NCBI GenBank assembly: GCA_021234155.1
Contig: JAJEKV010000080.1
Span: 666,182-730,181, forward strand
Direction of reading: 5' to 3'
Length of the DNA stretch: 64,000 bases
From: Isoetes taiwanensis
Lineage: Eukaryota; Streptophyta; Lycopodiopsida; Isoetales; Isoetaceae
A program made the translations under genes and the position numbers. Numbering within the stretch: the first letter of the stretch is position 1; each line of letters opens with the position of its first letter. Positions 49,143-59,658 of the stretch are shown piece by piece. The notes beneath the pieces are model-generated. The model did not search any database and was not told where the DNA came from. It saw nothing but the letters and a program-made list of their open reading frames with translations.

Positions 49143-52100
49143 TCACATGCAAAATTTACGCCTTTTTCTAAGACTCCGCTTATGTGCAAAAGTGTGAGGA
49201 GTGATGAGAGAGGGATCCAGGACGCCTTCATATTCATTTATGCCATCGCCATCACCTTCACTTCTTTCATCATCATCCGAGGAAGTGCTTGAGTTATCTT
49301 CCTCATCACTATCAACAGACATCTGAAGCATTGTCACCACCTTCTTCATCATCTTCTTCGTAATTACAAGCTTTTTTAAGCAAATTGATAGTCTTCATGT
49401 AGACGATTGTCGATTTCAATTTAAAATCATAGCACAAAATAGTCACGCCATTAAGGTTCAGCTCGTCCCTACAACCCACCTTCTTGACTTTCTCCCTTTT
49501 CCTTGGCTTCTCATTTCTAACTCATATCTACCTTCAAAAGCATTTTCTCGAAAGCGTGTTGCAAGCCAATGAATCTTGAGTTTAGTGACTAAGCCTTCCT
49601 CCTTGACTGTGGTCAAGCACTTTTGCTATCCGTAATCCGCCGACCTTTGTCATCCTCCTCACTCGGAAGAGCAATTAGCATACCTTTGGTAATTTCTCGT
49701 GATATTACCTTGAGGCTCATTCCCCGCCTTTGGTCCGAGGTACATGACTCGTCCTCCTCGTTTTCATCTAGAGGTGCAAATGTAGCAATCGCTTGGACCC
49801 GCTTTGGTGTTTGGGGTTGATGGAAGGTGTTAGGCCATTGAAATGGTTCTTGCAACCGCCTTAGAGCTATATTTTGTACAACAATTTTCTCTGCTCGAGA
49901 AAGAAATTACTCCACCACATCCGATCTTCTTCTAAGAAGTACTTCAAGCCTCGAGGAAATTCCATTTTCAATGGCTTTTAAGGATGACTCGGGGTACTTT
50001 TCTTCCTCGCTTGGACTCCTTAGGATTTTTGAGAGCAAGTTGTTCAAAGACGCTCTATGAAGGAAGTGTCCGAATATATTTAAGGAAGCTGCAATCCCTC
50101 CTGGTGGACTCCAAATCCTTAGTTGTGGTATACTTCTTCCCTCAGAAGAAGCTTTGGCCATCCTTCAAGTAGAACTTGATATGATGTCGAAAGGTGAGAT
50201 CATTCAACTTGTTCACAAAATTTGTTCTCTCGCTTGAACGCTGAGAGAAAACAAACTCTCTAAAATCAGCAGCCTTTTAAGAAGATCGACCAATCGGAGT
50301 AGGAGTGTAAGAATCTTCAATAATTCAACTAAAGAAGGAAGACGTAAAAGCCTTCTTCCTTCTAAGGCTAACGTAAAATCAATAACATTTGTCAATCTGA
50401 TCATGAGTGTGGCCTACAAGTAAGAAACCGAGCTTCACTTTTCTAAAGATCCCTAGCTCCACTAACATGGCACAAGAGACGCAAAAGAGTGTTTGATTCT
50501 TGTTCTCCCTTGTAGTATTGTCAAGTTGCAAATAAAGCACCGGTGGTAATTGCTCTTGCTCGCACAGACCTTGTTAAGAATTGTAATTGTGAGGTTCGGT
50601 CACCATGCAAGTTTGGATACGCCAAAAATACTTTGCACTTTAGACTTCCTTTGAAGACTATAGCTCCTACAAGGTGGACCTTAACAAAACATTCCTCCGC
50701 ACATCCTTAGGAATGTTCAAGAAATGTGGTAGAGTTGTTTTTTTTTGGTCCATTCCATCAATCACAAATGTATTACATGTATTGCAAAGGGACGCTCAAG
50801 AGCTTTTTTCTATGCTTGGCAAGCTTTCTTCTCTCTCACGCTTGTTGTTCACGATGTGTCCGGCAAGGTTCTCATTGCACAATATCTCAGAGAAGAAATC
50901 AGGTCAAAACATTTTCTCTCAAACAAGTGAGAGATTGGAGAACATGAGCTTACTTCTTTTCGACCTCTGCCTTTGCAGCTTCTTTGTTGACTCTTTAATT
51001 CTCGCACACCTCGAAAGCAAAATGCATTATTCTATGTTTTCTAGGAATTTTCACAAGACCAATTCACTTTTCCACATACCGTGAAGTGTGAGTAAGAGAT
51101 GTGTCAAGCCGAAAGTGCAAGTCTCTTTGTACTCATTGAAAACATCTTTTTGGTGATGTTATCGCTTAAATGATACATGTTGTCGTTAGGTAGCTTCTCA
51201 CATGTTTCTCTAAAATATTTCTCCATCCATGACACAAAGAAGAAGGGCATGCATGGTTACAACTCTTCTTGGTCCACAATGATCATCGATTGCTGGATTT
51301 TTGTCCGCCTTTTGTGTATTCTAGACATTCTCGTGGACCCTAAATGGTGGACAACCATAAAGCATTTCGCAAAACTTCTTGACGGTTAATGTAGTGCAAG
51401 AAGGTGTTATGGTCTGGTCTTACATGATAAGCTAAGTAGGCATTCTGTCCGCGCAATGTCATGGAACTCAGAAGTTGTCTCTAACCGCCAGTAATTTAGC
51501 CATATTAAATCTGTTGATGCAACCCAATGAGCAGCATTTAGTTCTCAAAAGTCTCCTCATTTTGTGTTCATCCATAAGATTTCTTCTTCTTGCAGAGGAG
51601 CACGCCCTCAAACCAAAATCCACCTTGAATTTCTTTGAAGATTGGCTTGAGAACATGTAATCTCTTTGTTCCTCGTTGGTGTCTTCATCTTCTGATGAAA
51701 CTTCTACTCTGGGGGTGACTTCCTCCGTCCTGAGTGGTGTGCTTGTAGAGGAAAACAGACCACGTGAAGTTGTTCCCTAATAGGCGGGGTACAAAGAGTT
51801 AAAGGATGGTGATGGCCCATAAGAGGTTGTGGCATCACCGTTTCTTGTACCATCTTGAAAAGGAGTTCTTGCAAACATCTCCTTTAGAGCGGACTAGAAT
51901 TCTCAAGAATCCATGTGTCACAACCCGTTGTTGTGTGAAGAGGAGTGCATGCCGAGCCGTCGTCCCTCATTTGTAGTGAAGTCCCGTGAGAGAAATTGTA
52001 GTGAATCTCACGCCTTCTTTACTTTCTCGTGTTCCTTGTATGTTTGGATGAAGGGGCTAAGCAACAAATGGGGGTAGCTTGTTCTTGAACACCCGCTGTT

Positions 52101-52397
52101 GTGGAGCTTCCATAGGTGGTCCCGGGATGGAACAAAGGGTGATGGCAACATGTCTCAACCGGTGGTGATTCTTTGGAAGGAGATGCCGCAGGCCGCCTAC
52201 GTGACTTGGTGACGGTTGGAAGGGTGGTGGAAGTCCGTTACGGCCGGACTCGGTGTGTCTTCGAAGCAACAACGATGAAGCAGAGGTAGGAGCCTGAGAA
52301 TGCCTGGTCTTCACTAGAAATGACGCTTGTTCCCAAGCCGTCCTCCTCGAACCGCACGAAGTTTGAGACAACAAAAGGTGGTGGAAGCTTGTTCATG
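49143..52397 (-). CDS. DUF7869-like RNase-H-type protein, candidate transposase (unit 2, frame-broken)
   Basis: Candidate recombinase of the nested element. In reading order: Ser/Pro-rich N-terminus from ~52397; RTKCCSLGCINRFNMAKL (~51500-51560), a CC..C cluster as in DUF7869-family proteins; FVIDGMDQ with TLPHFL (50730-50766); LPPVLYLQLDNTTRENKNQT (50490-50545); VKLGFLLVGHTHDQID (50391-50440). It ends in an acidic tail rich in DSDEED and SSDDDE with a basic last segment, stopping at 49143. Spacing D(IDG)-~78 aa-D(LDN)-~40 aa-D/E(HTHDQID) is compatible with an RNase H fold. A single unbroken frame does not exist, and introns and sequence error cannot be separated by eye. It is transcribed divergently from the plus-strand gene. 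Confidence 0.55.
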
Positions 52398-52827
52398 AAG
52401 CGTTCGCCATCTTAACAACCGCAAAAATAGTAAAGAGATTTGAGAAACTTTCAGAATGCAGCTTTTCTTATTCCCTCAATACACGCCTATGAGTACAAGT
52501 AGAAGTTCCAAAGACTAATCAAGTGAAAGTCAAAATAAAAGCTATTCGAATACACAAGAGTAGGATAGTAAAGCTAAACGTATTCCGCTTCACATAGAAA
52601 AAAAAGAGAAAGACGAAAAGGATACCTTTAAAAGGTAATTTCGGGCGCCTTCGCCATGTATTCCAGCCTCGAGCTCGAGTTGCCAGCCAAATACTTCGAT
52701 TATAATATTCGAGACCGTATTCGATTCACATAGAGTGAACATGGACAGTCAAGAAGAAAGTACAACGCATAATCATTTGCATGTTCGTTTCTTATTCTCG
52801 AACACACTATCGCCTTCCCTCGGGCTT

Positions 52828-53061
52828 AAAAGTGTATTCGAATACACTTTGGCCTTCACTTGAAGGCTTAAAGTGTATTCCGAATACACTTTCGCCACCG
52901 GCTTAAAGTGTATAGCAAAAGTGTATTCCTGGACACACTTTCGCCTTCAAGAAAGGCCAAAGTGTATTCCGAATACACTTTTTCAAGTGAAAGGTTGTGT
53001 ATTCCTCCACACTTTCGCCTCGATGAAAGTTTTTCTAAAGTGTATTCCCAATACACTTTCG
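52828..53061. repeat. Palindrome array 1, divergent promoter region (unit 2)
   Basis: Dyads at 52828-52850, 52870-52892, 52905-52941 (with an extra half), 52959-52982, 52994-53016 and 53037-53061, all variants of GTGTATTC(C)GAATACAC. Related half sites (GTATTCCGCTTCAC, GTATTCGATTCAC) occur from 52470. The position between two divergent gene starts suggests a regulatory or recognition role. Confidence 0.85.
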
Positions 53062-53288
53062 TTTTTTAGGTTTTAAGAGGTTACTTTTCCATGCTTTTTT
53101 TAGTTATTTTAGGCTTTTTTTTCTGCCTTTAAAAGCTTGTTTAGACCTGTTTCTTCGTCAAGATTGCGCGTTTTTTGGCATTTTTGTCCTCTTTTTGCCC
53201 TCTTTTTTTCCCTTTTGCAAGACATTTTGTATTCGAATAGTTTTTGGCCACTGCTTTCTAACAAGGTCGTGTTTACAAACAATTTGTA

Positions 53289-56200
53289 ATGCACAAGAAG
53301 GCAGCAAGAAACAACAGAAGAGGCCCCTTAAAATCCCACAGAAACCGCACCCACAGAGAAGGCTTGAGGAGTCACCGCCTACTATCTACTTAAAAACTTT
53401 CAAACTCAATGGTTCTTTACAAGGGGTACTTCGAAAGTACAAAGACCCTTACTTTCCTACATGTGTCCGTTGGAGCCCTCGAACCAAAAGGTAATGATGA
53501 CATGGAATTTGTCCGCATGGGCACCATCCTTGCCGCGGAGTGAAGTAGCCGGGGAGTCCTGGCGTAGGGAGACTGCTCTTTTCGCACATCCCAAGGCTTT
53601 ATTCATGTTGATGAATCCTACCTTAGAGTGGTGAAAGTAAATCCACATCCTCTTTACAAGTATGTTTCTCACCACCAACAAGAAGTCGCCTGCTCCATCA
53701 TTAATTACGCTCAAGCAATAACGAATGCAGGACTTCCCCTACAAATGAAGTCAAACAAGGGGAAGAGGATAACCTAGAGAGCCCGAAAGCAAAGGCATCA
53801 TCACCATCCGGGAGTCCATCGAGACCAAGAAAGGCCACCGCCACCACCACCAAAGCGGCAAAGGCAAACCGCTGCCGCTAAAGAGCCTAAAAAGCAAACG
53901 GCTTTGATTGCAAATGTAAGATGCCCCCCGAGGCACAAAAGAAGAAGAAGGGGAAAGGCAAAGCACCTCGGTGTTGCTTTTAAAGAAAAAAAAAAAAGTT
54001 GATAAAACATCCGAGAAAATGGAGGAGATAAACCCGCACAAGTTTGTGCAAGGTGTCATTTATTTGCCGGGCCACTTGTATGAAGCTTCCAATCAAAAAA
54101 TGAAGTCGGGTGAAAGGCCACTTCAGGTTCGCAAAAAATTTACCATCACTTGAGGAACCCGAAAGACGTAATAAGGAGCAATCCAAATGCTCATGTGGCC
54201 CCAATAGTTGTCCTTGTTGACGATGGAGCAAAGGCAAAACCCCCGTGACTATGACAGAAAAACGCAGAGACCTACACTCACTACGCCTTGGGAGGCAATC
54301 ACAGCCTTCAAGGCAAGAAGGCAACTTTATAAAGAGAAGAAGAACCCGAGGTACCTCTCCGCCCTCCTCGCAACAAGCATCGCGGGTCTTACCGATGAAG
54401 AAGCGAAAATCGCTGCCAACACCCACAATGCCGACAACGAAATATAAACTAAAGATGAGCTTCGGCGACAAGATCCTGCTTCATGCACGTGGAGTAATGT
54501 AATTTTCAAGGAAACGTACGGTGAGGACCTCAAGAAGCCGCTTTTTCTTTGGAGCTTAAGGAGGCGTGTGCCATTGAATGTCCTCACGAGGCCAATAAAA
54601 GGCGCTCTCATTGGCCACGATAACCGGTTTCAATTAGCTTTTAGAGATGGCAAGGTAAGCACAAAACGATTCCGTAATAACAAATCAACTATCTCACGCG
54701 GAAATCTTTTTGAACAGATTTGGGAACCCGTGACGAGATATTTTCAATGTTCGAACGAGGGGAGTTAAAGAGCAAGGGCAAGGAGACGCCCAAGAAAAAA
54801 TCATCCGACGCGCCCCAAAAAGAAATGACCATTACCGGCCGGGTGAAAATGCGTGGCTTCTCCGACACGTAGATTCCGAGAGGCTTCTCCAAAAAGTTGT
54901 TGATAAGGAGTTTAGCCTAGAAGAAATGTCAAAGGAATTGCACAAGTAAGATCTCTCCCACAAACTTTACTCTTTAGACGCTAGAGTCCCAAAACATCGG
55001 GGTAGATAGTGTATTCCGTATCACACATACCTTTTTCACATGGGCACCGTGGTATTCCGAATACACAATGCTTTTCTAGAGACAAGCAATGTGTATTCCT
55101 AATACACATTGCCCATGTAAAGGAAGGCATGTGTATTCGAATACACATGTCCTCTTCTAAAAGTATTGTGTATTCCGTATACACATTGCTTCCTTCAGAG
55201 ATGCAATGTGTATTCCGAATACACAATGCATTTTGTTTCGAGGTAGCATCACCAAGCAACCAGGCTTTGTATTCCGTATCACGCTTAGCTTGACTTTTAC
55301 TTGTTTTTCTTCTACTTTGACTTGTTCCTCACTTTTTAACTCATTCTTTCCTTAATGTCTTGCAGCCAAAAGAACGTCATAACATGTCAAACATGTTTGA
55401 TGGAGCAGCTAAACGTAGAGACATGGGAAAGGTGCAAGGAACTCTACCCAATAGCCACTTCTGACGAGCGCATTGTGCAATATGCACCAAATTTTGAGGG
55501 CTGGGTAAGTACTCTCAACATTCCTCGTCTTTGCACACACGATCTCCTTACAGTTGTTGTTTTTGTTTTTCCTCAGAGCAAAAAGAAAAACAAAGACCTT
55601 CCCGAGGGATTTATGCATTTGGTTAGAACAACACGGGAAGAGAGGTCGTTAGTCGAAGAAGAACCTTCACCGGTGGAGCCGTAACCATCCCACTCACTTT
55701 AAAACTTTTGAATTGAGAGATTTTGCATGTTTGATCAAAACAATTTATATTCAATCATTCACGGTGATTGCACAATTCCTAACCTTGTCTGAACGGTTAA
55801 GAACTTTTTAGATGGTACCCCTGCATGACTTCACTTTGGTTATTGTTGATCTTCCCAATCATTCGGGTTTAAGCTTAAAGACAAAGCCAGACTTCAATTA
55901 TTACGACCAGCCCTTCAAATTTTCAGAATTTAATGCTTTTATTGATGGAATCAAGCAGATCACAACGGCTAAACATTGGCGCTTAGTTACTTTCCATTCG
56001 AAAGCATGCACCGCTTGGTAGAATCAGCTTTCAAAACCACTTTGGTTCTCCAACAGCAGATATGAAAACCTTGTTCTGTAAAGTCTTATTCCGTATCACG
56101 CTTATTTTCTCTTTGATTACGTAGTGTATTCCTAATAGTATTTCCCTGCTTCGGTTTTCAAGTGTTTTCTTGTTTTTGCTAACATCACTTTAAATGTTTC

Positions 56201-56877
56201 ACTAGGTACAAAACGAACATCAACTACCATGGTGGAGGTCCAAGGTTGCTTAGCAAGGTAGAGTACCTTCATGTAGCTTATTGGAGTTTTGATGGGAAGA
56301 GGACCATGGAACACTTCAACACCGCCGCCACTGTCAAAAACTTTTCAAACGCCCTTGAGTTTCCAGCAGCCTTACGTAAATTGCGGACCCAACCGCACAA
56401 GGCAGATTGTGAATCACTACCGTAAACCACAAAGCTCATCAACCATCTCCGGACATGTTCTCGCCCGTGAGATTGGGTGCTTGATGCTTTCTCGTTCTCG
56501 TACTACTATCGCATGTGCACTTAAGAAGGGCCGCAAATCGTAGCCGTGGATATTGATAAGGATGTCGTTAATTTTGTGAAGATGAGACCGGGTCTGCCTT
56601 TACCTACTTTACCGCATCTAACATCAAGAGCTAGGGGCCAAGTCTTCATCCGATTATGCTAAACTAACGCCCTCGAGATACAAAAACCTCCATTCTCCAA
56701 ATTTCACTAGACGATGAGGCAACCTTTGCAGAGCTTAAAGAAGTAGCTTTAGCTACCATTCCAGAGGACAAGGAGGATACAAAACTTAAGTCTCCAGCAA
56801 AGGAGCAGCCGGCACAGAAGGACGAGACGGCAGAGAGCAGCCAAAAAAATGATGAGGACTATGATATAGATCTTTGA
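53289..56877 (+). CDS. ParB-like plus DNA methyltransferase-like protein (unit 2, frame-broken)
   Basis: Candidate DNA-modifying protein. The start near 53289 is a guess. Order: basic, Pro-rich region to ~53990; HKFVQGVIYLPGHLYEASNQ and GERPLQVR (54030-54130); PWEAITAFKARRQLYKEKKN and AGLTDEEAKIAANTHNADNE (54280-54445), resembling ParB/Srx-like proteins; intron 54946-55365; second possible intron 55504-55577; FCMFDQNNLYSIIHGDCT (55722-55775); the Asp-Leu-Pro motif region (55847, disrupted here); FSEFNAFIDGIKQITTAKHW (55918-55978); intron 56078-56205; YHGGGPRLLSKVEYLHVAYW. It ends acidic, DEDYDIDL, at 56877. GDC followed ~25 residues later by DLPY, with a downstream TFHS strand, fits N6-adenine/N4-cytosine methyltransferases. 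Alternative: an RNA or small-molecule methylase fold. Confidence 0.55.
55006..55285. repeat. Palindrome array 2, inside an intron of the plus-strand gene (unit 2)
   Basis: Dyads near 55007, 55048, 55087-55111, 55128-55149 (CATGTGTATTCGAATACACA core), 55164-55189, 55203-55228 and 55265. They sit in a predicted intron 54946-55365 (GTAAGATCT...GTCTTGCAG). The core equals array 1 but the outer arms differ between dyads and each pairs with itself, so base pairing or dyad symmetry is maintained. Confidence 0.8.
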
Positions 56878-57169
56878 CTACTGCATATTAAAATTATCAT
56901 TATTTATTACAATGAATCTTCTATATTGATGTACGAAAATTTATTAAAAACATATTACTTTTTTTTCCTCTCCATTTTGGTGCTTGTTTTTTTTCATGCT
57001 TTCAGTCTCTTCAAGTCTCTGCCTAAATTTCGCTATTTGTATGATTTCTGTTTCATAAGTACAAAGTTATCGCCTAATAATGGCCCAAAATTACACGAAA
57101 AAAAATGCAAAAACCTCTAGAAATTCTCAACAACTTTCAAAAAAGGCTTATTTTAGAAACATGGTGTTT

Positions 57170-57231
57170 TTTAAAAGGGAATCTTTGAAACGGGAGTGAT
57201 GCAACACTCCCGTTTAATTTGCTATCGTGTT
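57170..57231 (-). repeat. Right terminal inverted repeat with a perfect hairpin (unit 2)
   Basis: AAACGGGAGTG (57188-57198), a six-base loop and CACTCCCGTTT (57205-57215) form a perfect 11-bp stem. The outer arm also pairs with the left end of the element. The same hairpin is intact in unit 1 at about 24676-24703. Confidence 0.7.
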
Positions 57232-57803
57232 ATATAGCCTTTGGAGTAAACTTGTTGAGCAGGTACAACAATAACCCTGGTTTAGAACATTGGACAGCTG
57301 CTAAAAGAATTTTGAGATATCTGAAAGGTACCTTAGATATTGGTATTAGGTATAACTCAGATGAACTTAAACTTAAGGCCTATTATGACTCTGACTGGGC
57401 AGGTGATTGTGCCCCTATAGCTTGGAAATGCAAAAAGCAAGGAAGTATAGCCCTATCTAGTGCAGAAGCAGAATATAATGCTGCAACTTTGCTAACTAAG
57501 GAGGTCGTATGGGAGAGAAGACTGCTTGCTGAGCTAGGGGTAGAACAAACAGAACCTACAATAATTTTTTGTGATAGCACAAGCTGCATAGCCATGTCCA
57601 GAAATCCTGTGTTGCATGAAAGATGCAAGCATATAGAAATGGAAGTCCATTTTATTCGAGATATGGTTGAAAGAAAACGGGTACATCTTGCATATGTTAG
57701 TACAGTCAATCAAATGGCAGATTTACTAACAAAGGCCTTGTCACTTGGAAGATTTAAGGTTCTAAGAGATGCAGTACAGTACATGGAAAAAATTAGTGGC
57801 TAA
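57232..57803 (+). CDS. Copia RNase H and Pol C-terminus (unit 2)
   Basis: RNase H degrades template RNA during reverse transcription. The frame opens just inside the nested element and reads copia sequence from IAFGVNLLSRY. Catalytic acids lie in AYYDSDWAGD, SSAEAEYNAA and IIFCDSTSCIAM. The C-terminal NQMADLLTKALSLGRFKVLR hallmark follows, with a natural stop at 57803. It is separated from its RT half by 8.4 kb, so the element is dead in this form. No polypurine tract plus 3' LTR follows. Confidence 0.88.
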
Positions 57804-59600
57804 ACTTAGCTAAATGGCGAAATTTTGGCCTTGTTTGGAAAAAAATTGGCTAAACTATAGCCCTTTTTGGGCTAAAAAAAATAAAATTTTAGCCAAGTCT
57901 ATTTCATGCCCCACCTCCATTTCGTCCAACTTTAGCTAATCGCAAGAAAGTGTAGCTGCCAAAATTTGGAAGATTTAGCCAAAACTTAGAAGCTTTTACG
58001 TCAAATTTTAGTGTACTTTAGCTAAATTATCCTATAGCCTTTATATTTATTATGGTCAGTTAATATTTAGGTCTTGAGTTAGTGCAAAATAGTCAAAAGA
58101 TAGAAGATTTTTTCTTTTTTAAATAAAAGTTTAGCTAAACGTAAGAAAGTACAGGTGGCAAAATTTAGAAAGTTTAGCTAAACATTAGAAGCTTTTACCT
58201 CAAATTTTGGCATACTTTAGCCTAGTCTATTTCACCACTTTGAATATAAAAGTTTCTTAATTTTTTCCCTGGTACAGTATAATCATGCACTACAAGAGAA
58301 GGGGTCAATTAGTGTCAGCAAAACGTCACCACAACATTGGCAAATATACACTTCGACATTATGGGTGACATTACTTGGACGAGACACTTATACATGCTTA
58401 TTTATTAGGGAGGATTTCATGATGTCGACATCTCATTTATTACAGAGAATTTTGTGACGTCGACCTTTAGGTCTTAAATGAAGCCGATGGACTCATCTAT
58501 TGCAGAAGATTTACATGCCATGCCACTCTCTAAATTTAAACCCATATGCTATAGGGCACCCGAGACATCCAAGCATCGTTACAAGGGCAAGCTACCAATT
58601 ACAACTTCTTAGATCAATGCATTAAGACCACCGGAGTTGGCATCCAATTCACAATTATACCCCAGGTTAACACATTACACAATTTCTCACTATGCTATGG
58701 CGTACTATAACTTGCACCATGGTTATATAGAAATGCATAAAAATTGATTGGGATTATTAATTATGGATTTAGATTTTGGGACATTTTCAAATGTGGAAAA
58801 GAATATTTCATATTTTTGTCTTTGGTTATCCTACCATATATGGAGGCTCAAATTTGAAATTTCCCAAGCATAGGCATGAGCAATGCAATTACTTTAACTT
58901 TCACATGTCTAGAACTGACATTGTTTCAACTTAACAATATTCGATGGAGAGAAATGTTCATGGGGGCCTTGGCCGCCGCGATAAATTTCTTGTACACATA
59001 AATTGATATTTCATATTTGCTAAAATCCACCCTAATGTATTGGGTTGCATATAAACTTGTGATCGAATACCCTTCAACAAGCTTATCCTGCTCAAGATCA
59101 GTTGTTCGTCCTCCTAATACTCATTTCAAGGAAAAGACAAATGTTCGCGGCAGCTACGACAATCTTACTTCGTCGACTTACCAACATTCATAAAGGAGTT
59201 AAAAGAAAACCTAGCACACTTCATACATTTCACTTGCAATCATGTAAGTTTTCTAAATGAAGTAGATAATGCTTGAGCATACGTGCAAGAAGTTGGAACA
59301 TAGAACAATGACCATTACAACCCTCTCTTCATGTTGGCTTAACCGCCACTTCCACTTTGTTAAGTTTACCCTGAACTCTCAGATATAAAGCTATGAAAAA
59401 TAAACTTTGGCTTCCAAAGATGATATGTGGAGAGATGGAGAAGGAATCAAGAGCTGTGTTTATGAGCATTGCTTCGCTTGAAAGGTCGGGAACCGAAAAC
59501 TTGCTTTGTTTGAAGATGAGAAAGATGCATGACATTTACTAATCTGTTTCTACGCATGATTTTCCAAGTAAATACGTGTATAGTATATTGGGATTAGGGC
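57804..59600. other. Repeat-rich noncoding stretch between copia and eL24 (unit 2)
   Basis: Counterpart of 25286-27060. The direct repeat lies at about 57930-58035 and 58128-58232, with unit features GAAGCTTTTAC and TCAAATTTT. The start GGCCTTGTTTGGAAAA resembles a hAT/Harbinger MITE end, but no inverted partner was found. Confidence 0.45.
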
Positions 59601-59658
59601 TTCTTTGGGCTTAGGGTCCTTTGTCTTTCTAGGGTATGAAGAGAAACCGCGAGCAGCT

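Larger units (their letters stand above)
48801..57231. mobile_element. Nested TIR DNA element with transposase-like and ParB-methyltransferase-like genes (unit 2)
   Basis: About 8.43 kb. Left end: AACAAAG..., with ATTAAACGGGAG at 48814-48825. Right end: CTCCCGTTTAAT at 57208-57219, then TTGCTATCGTGTT. Inner arms also match as inverted copies (TCAAAGATTCC at ~48859 against GGAATCTTTGA at ~57178). Target site: copia reads ...GATATA before it and TATATAGCC after it, so a 4-6 bp TATA-type duplication. The exact border is ambiguous because TATA is palindromic. The two genes diverge from a central palindrome-rich spacer. Confidence 0.8.

Noticed and set aside
52828-53061. Reading the regularly spaced palindromes as a CRISPR array
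   Set aside because: Repeats are full dyads with variable arms, spacers are themselves similar, no cas genes are present and the genome is a plant's.
55556-55580. Treating the second possible intron (55504-55577) as certain
   Set aside because: GT and AG borders exist, but the frame is also open through it, so it is described only as possible.
48801-57231. Nested element as a Helitron, CACTA/EnSpm or Polinton/Maverick
   Set aside because: Ends are inverted and do not begin TC or CACTA. The target duplication is a short TATA type, and no Rep/helicase, polymerase B or capsid genes are seen.
57820-57850. A MITE starting GGCCTTGTTTGG
   Set aside because: The left end looks like known MITE termini, but no inverted partner or target duplication was found nearby.
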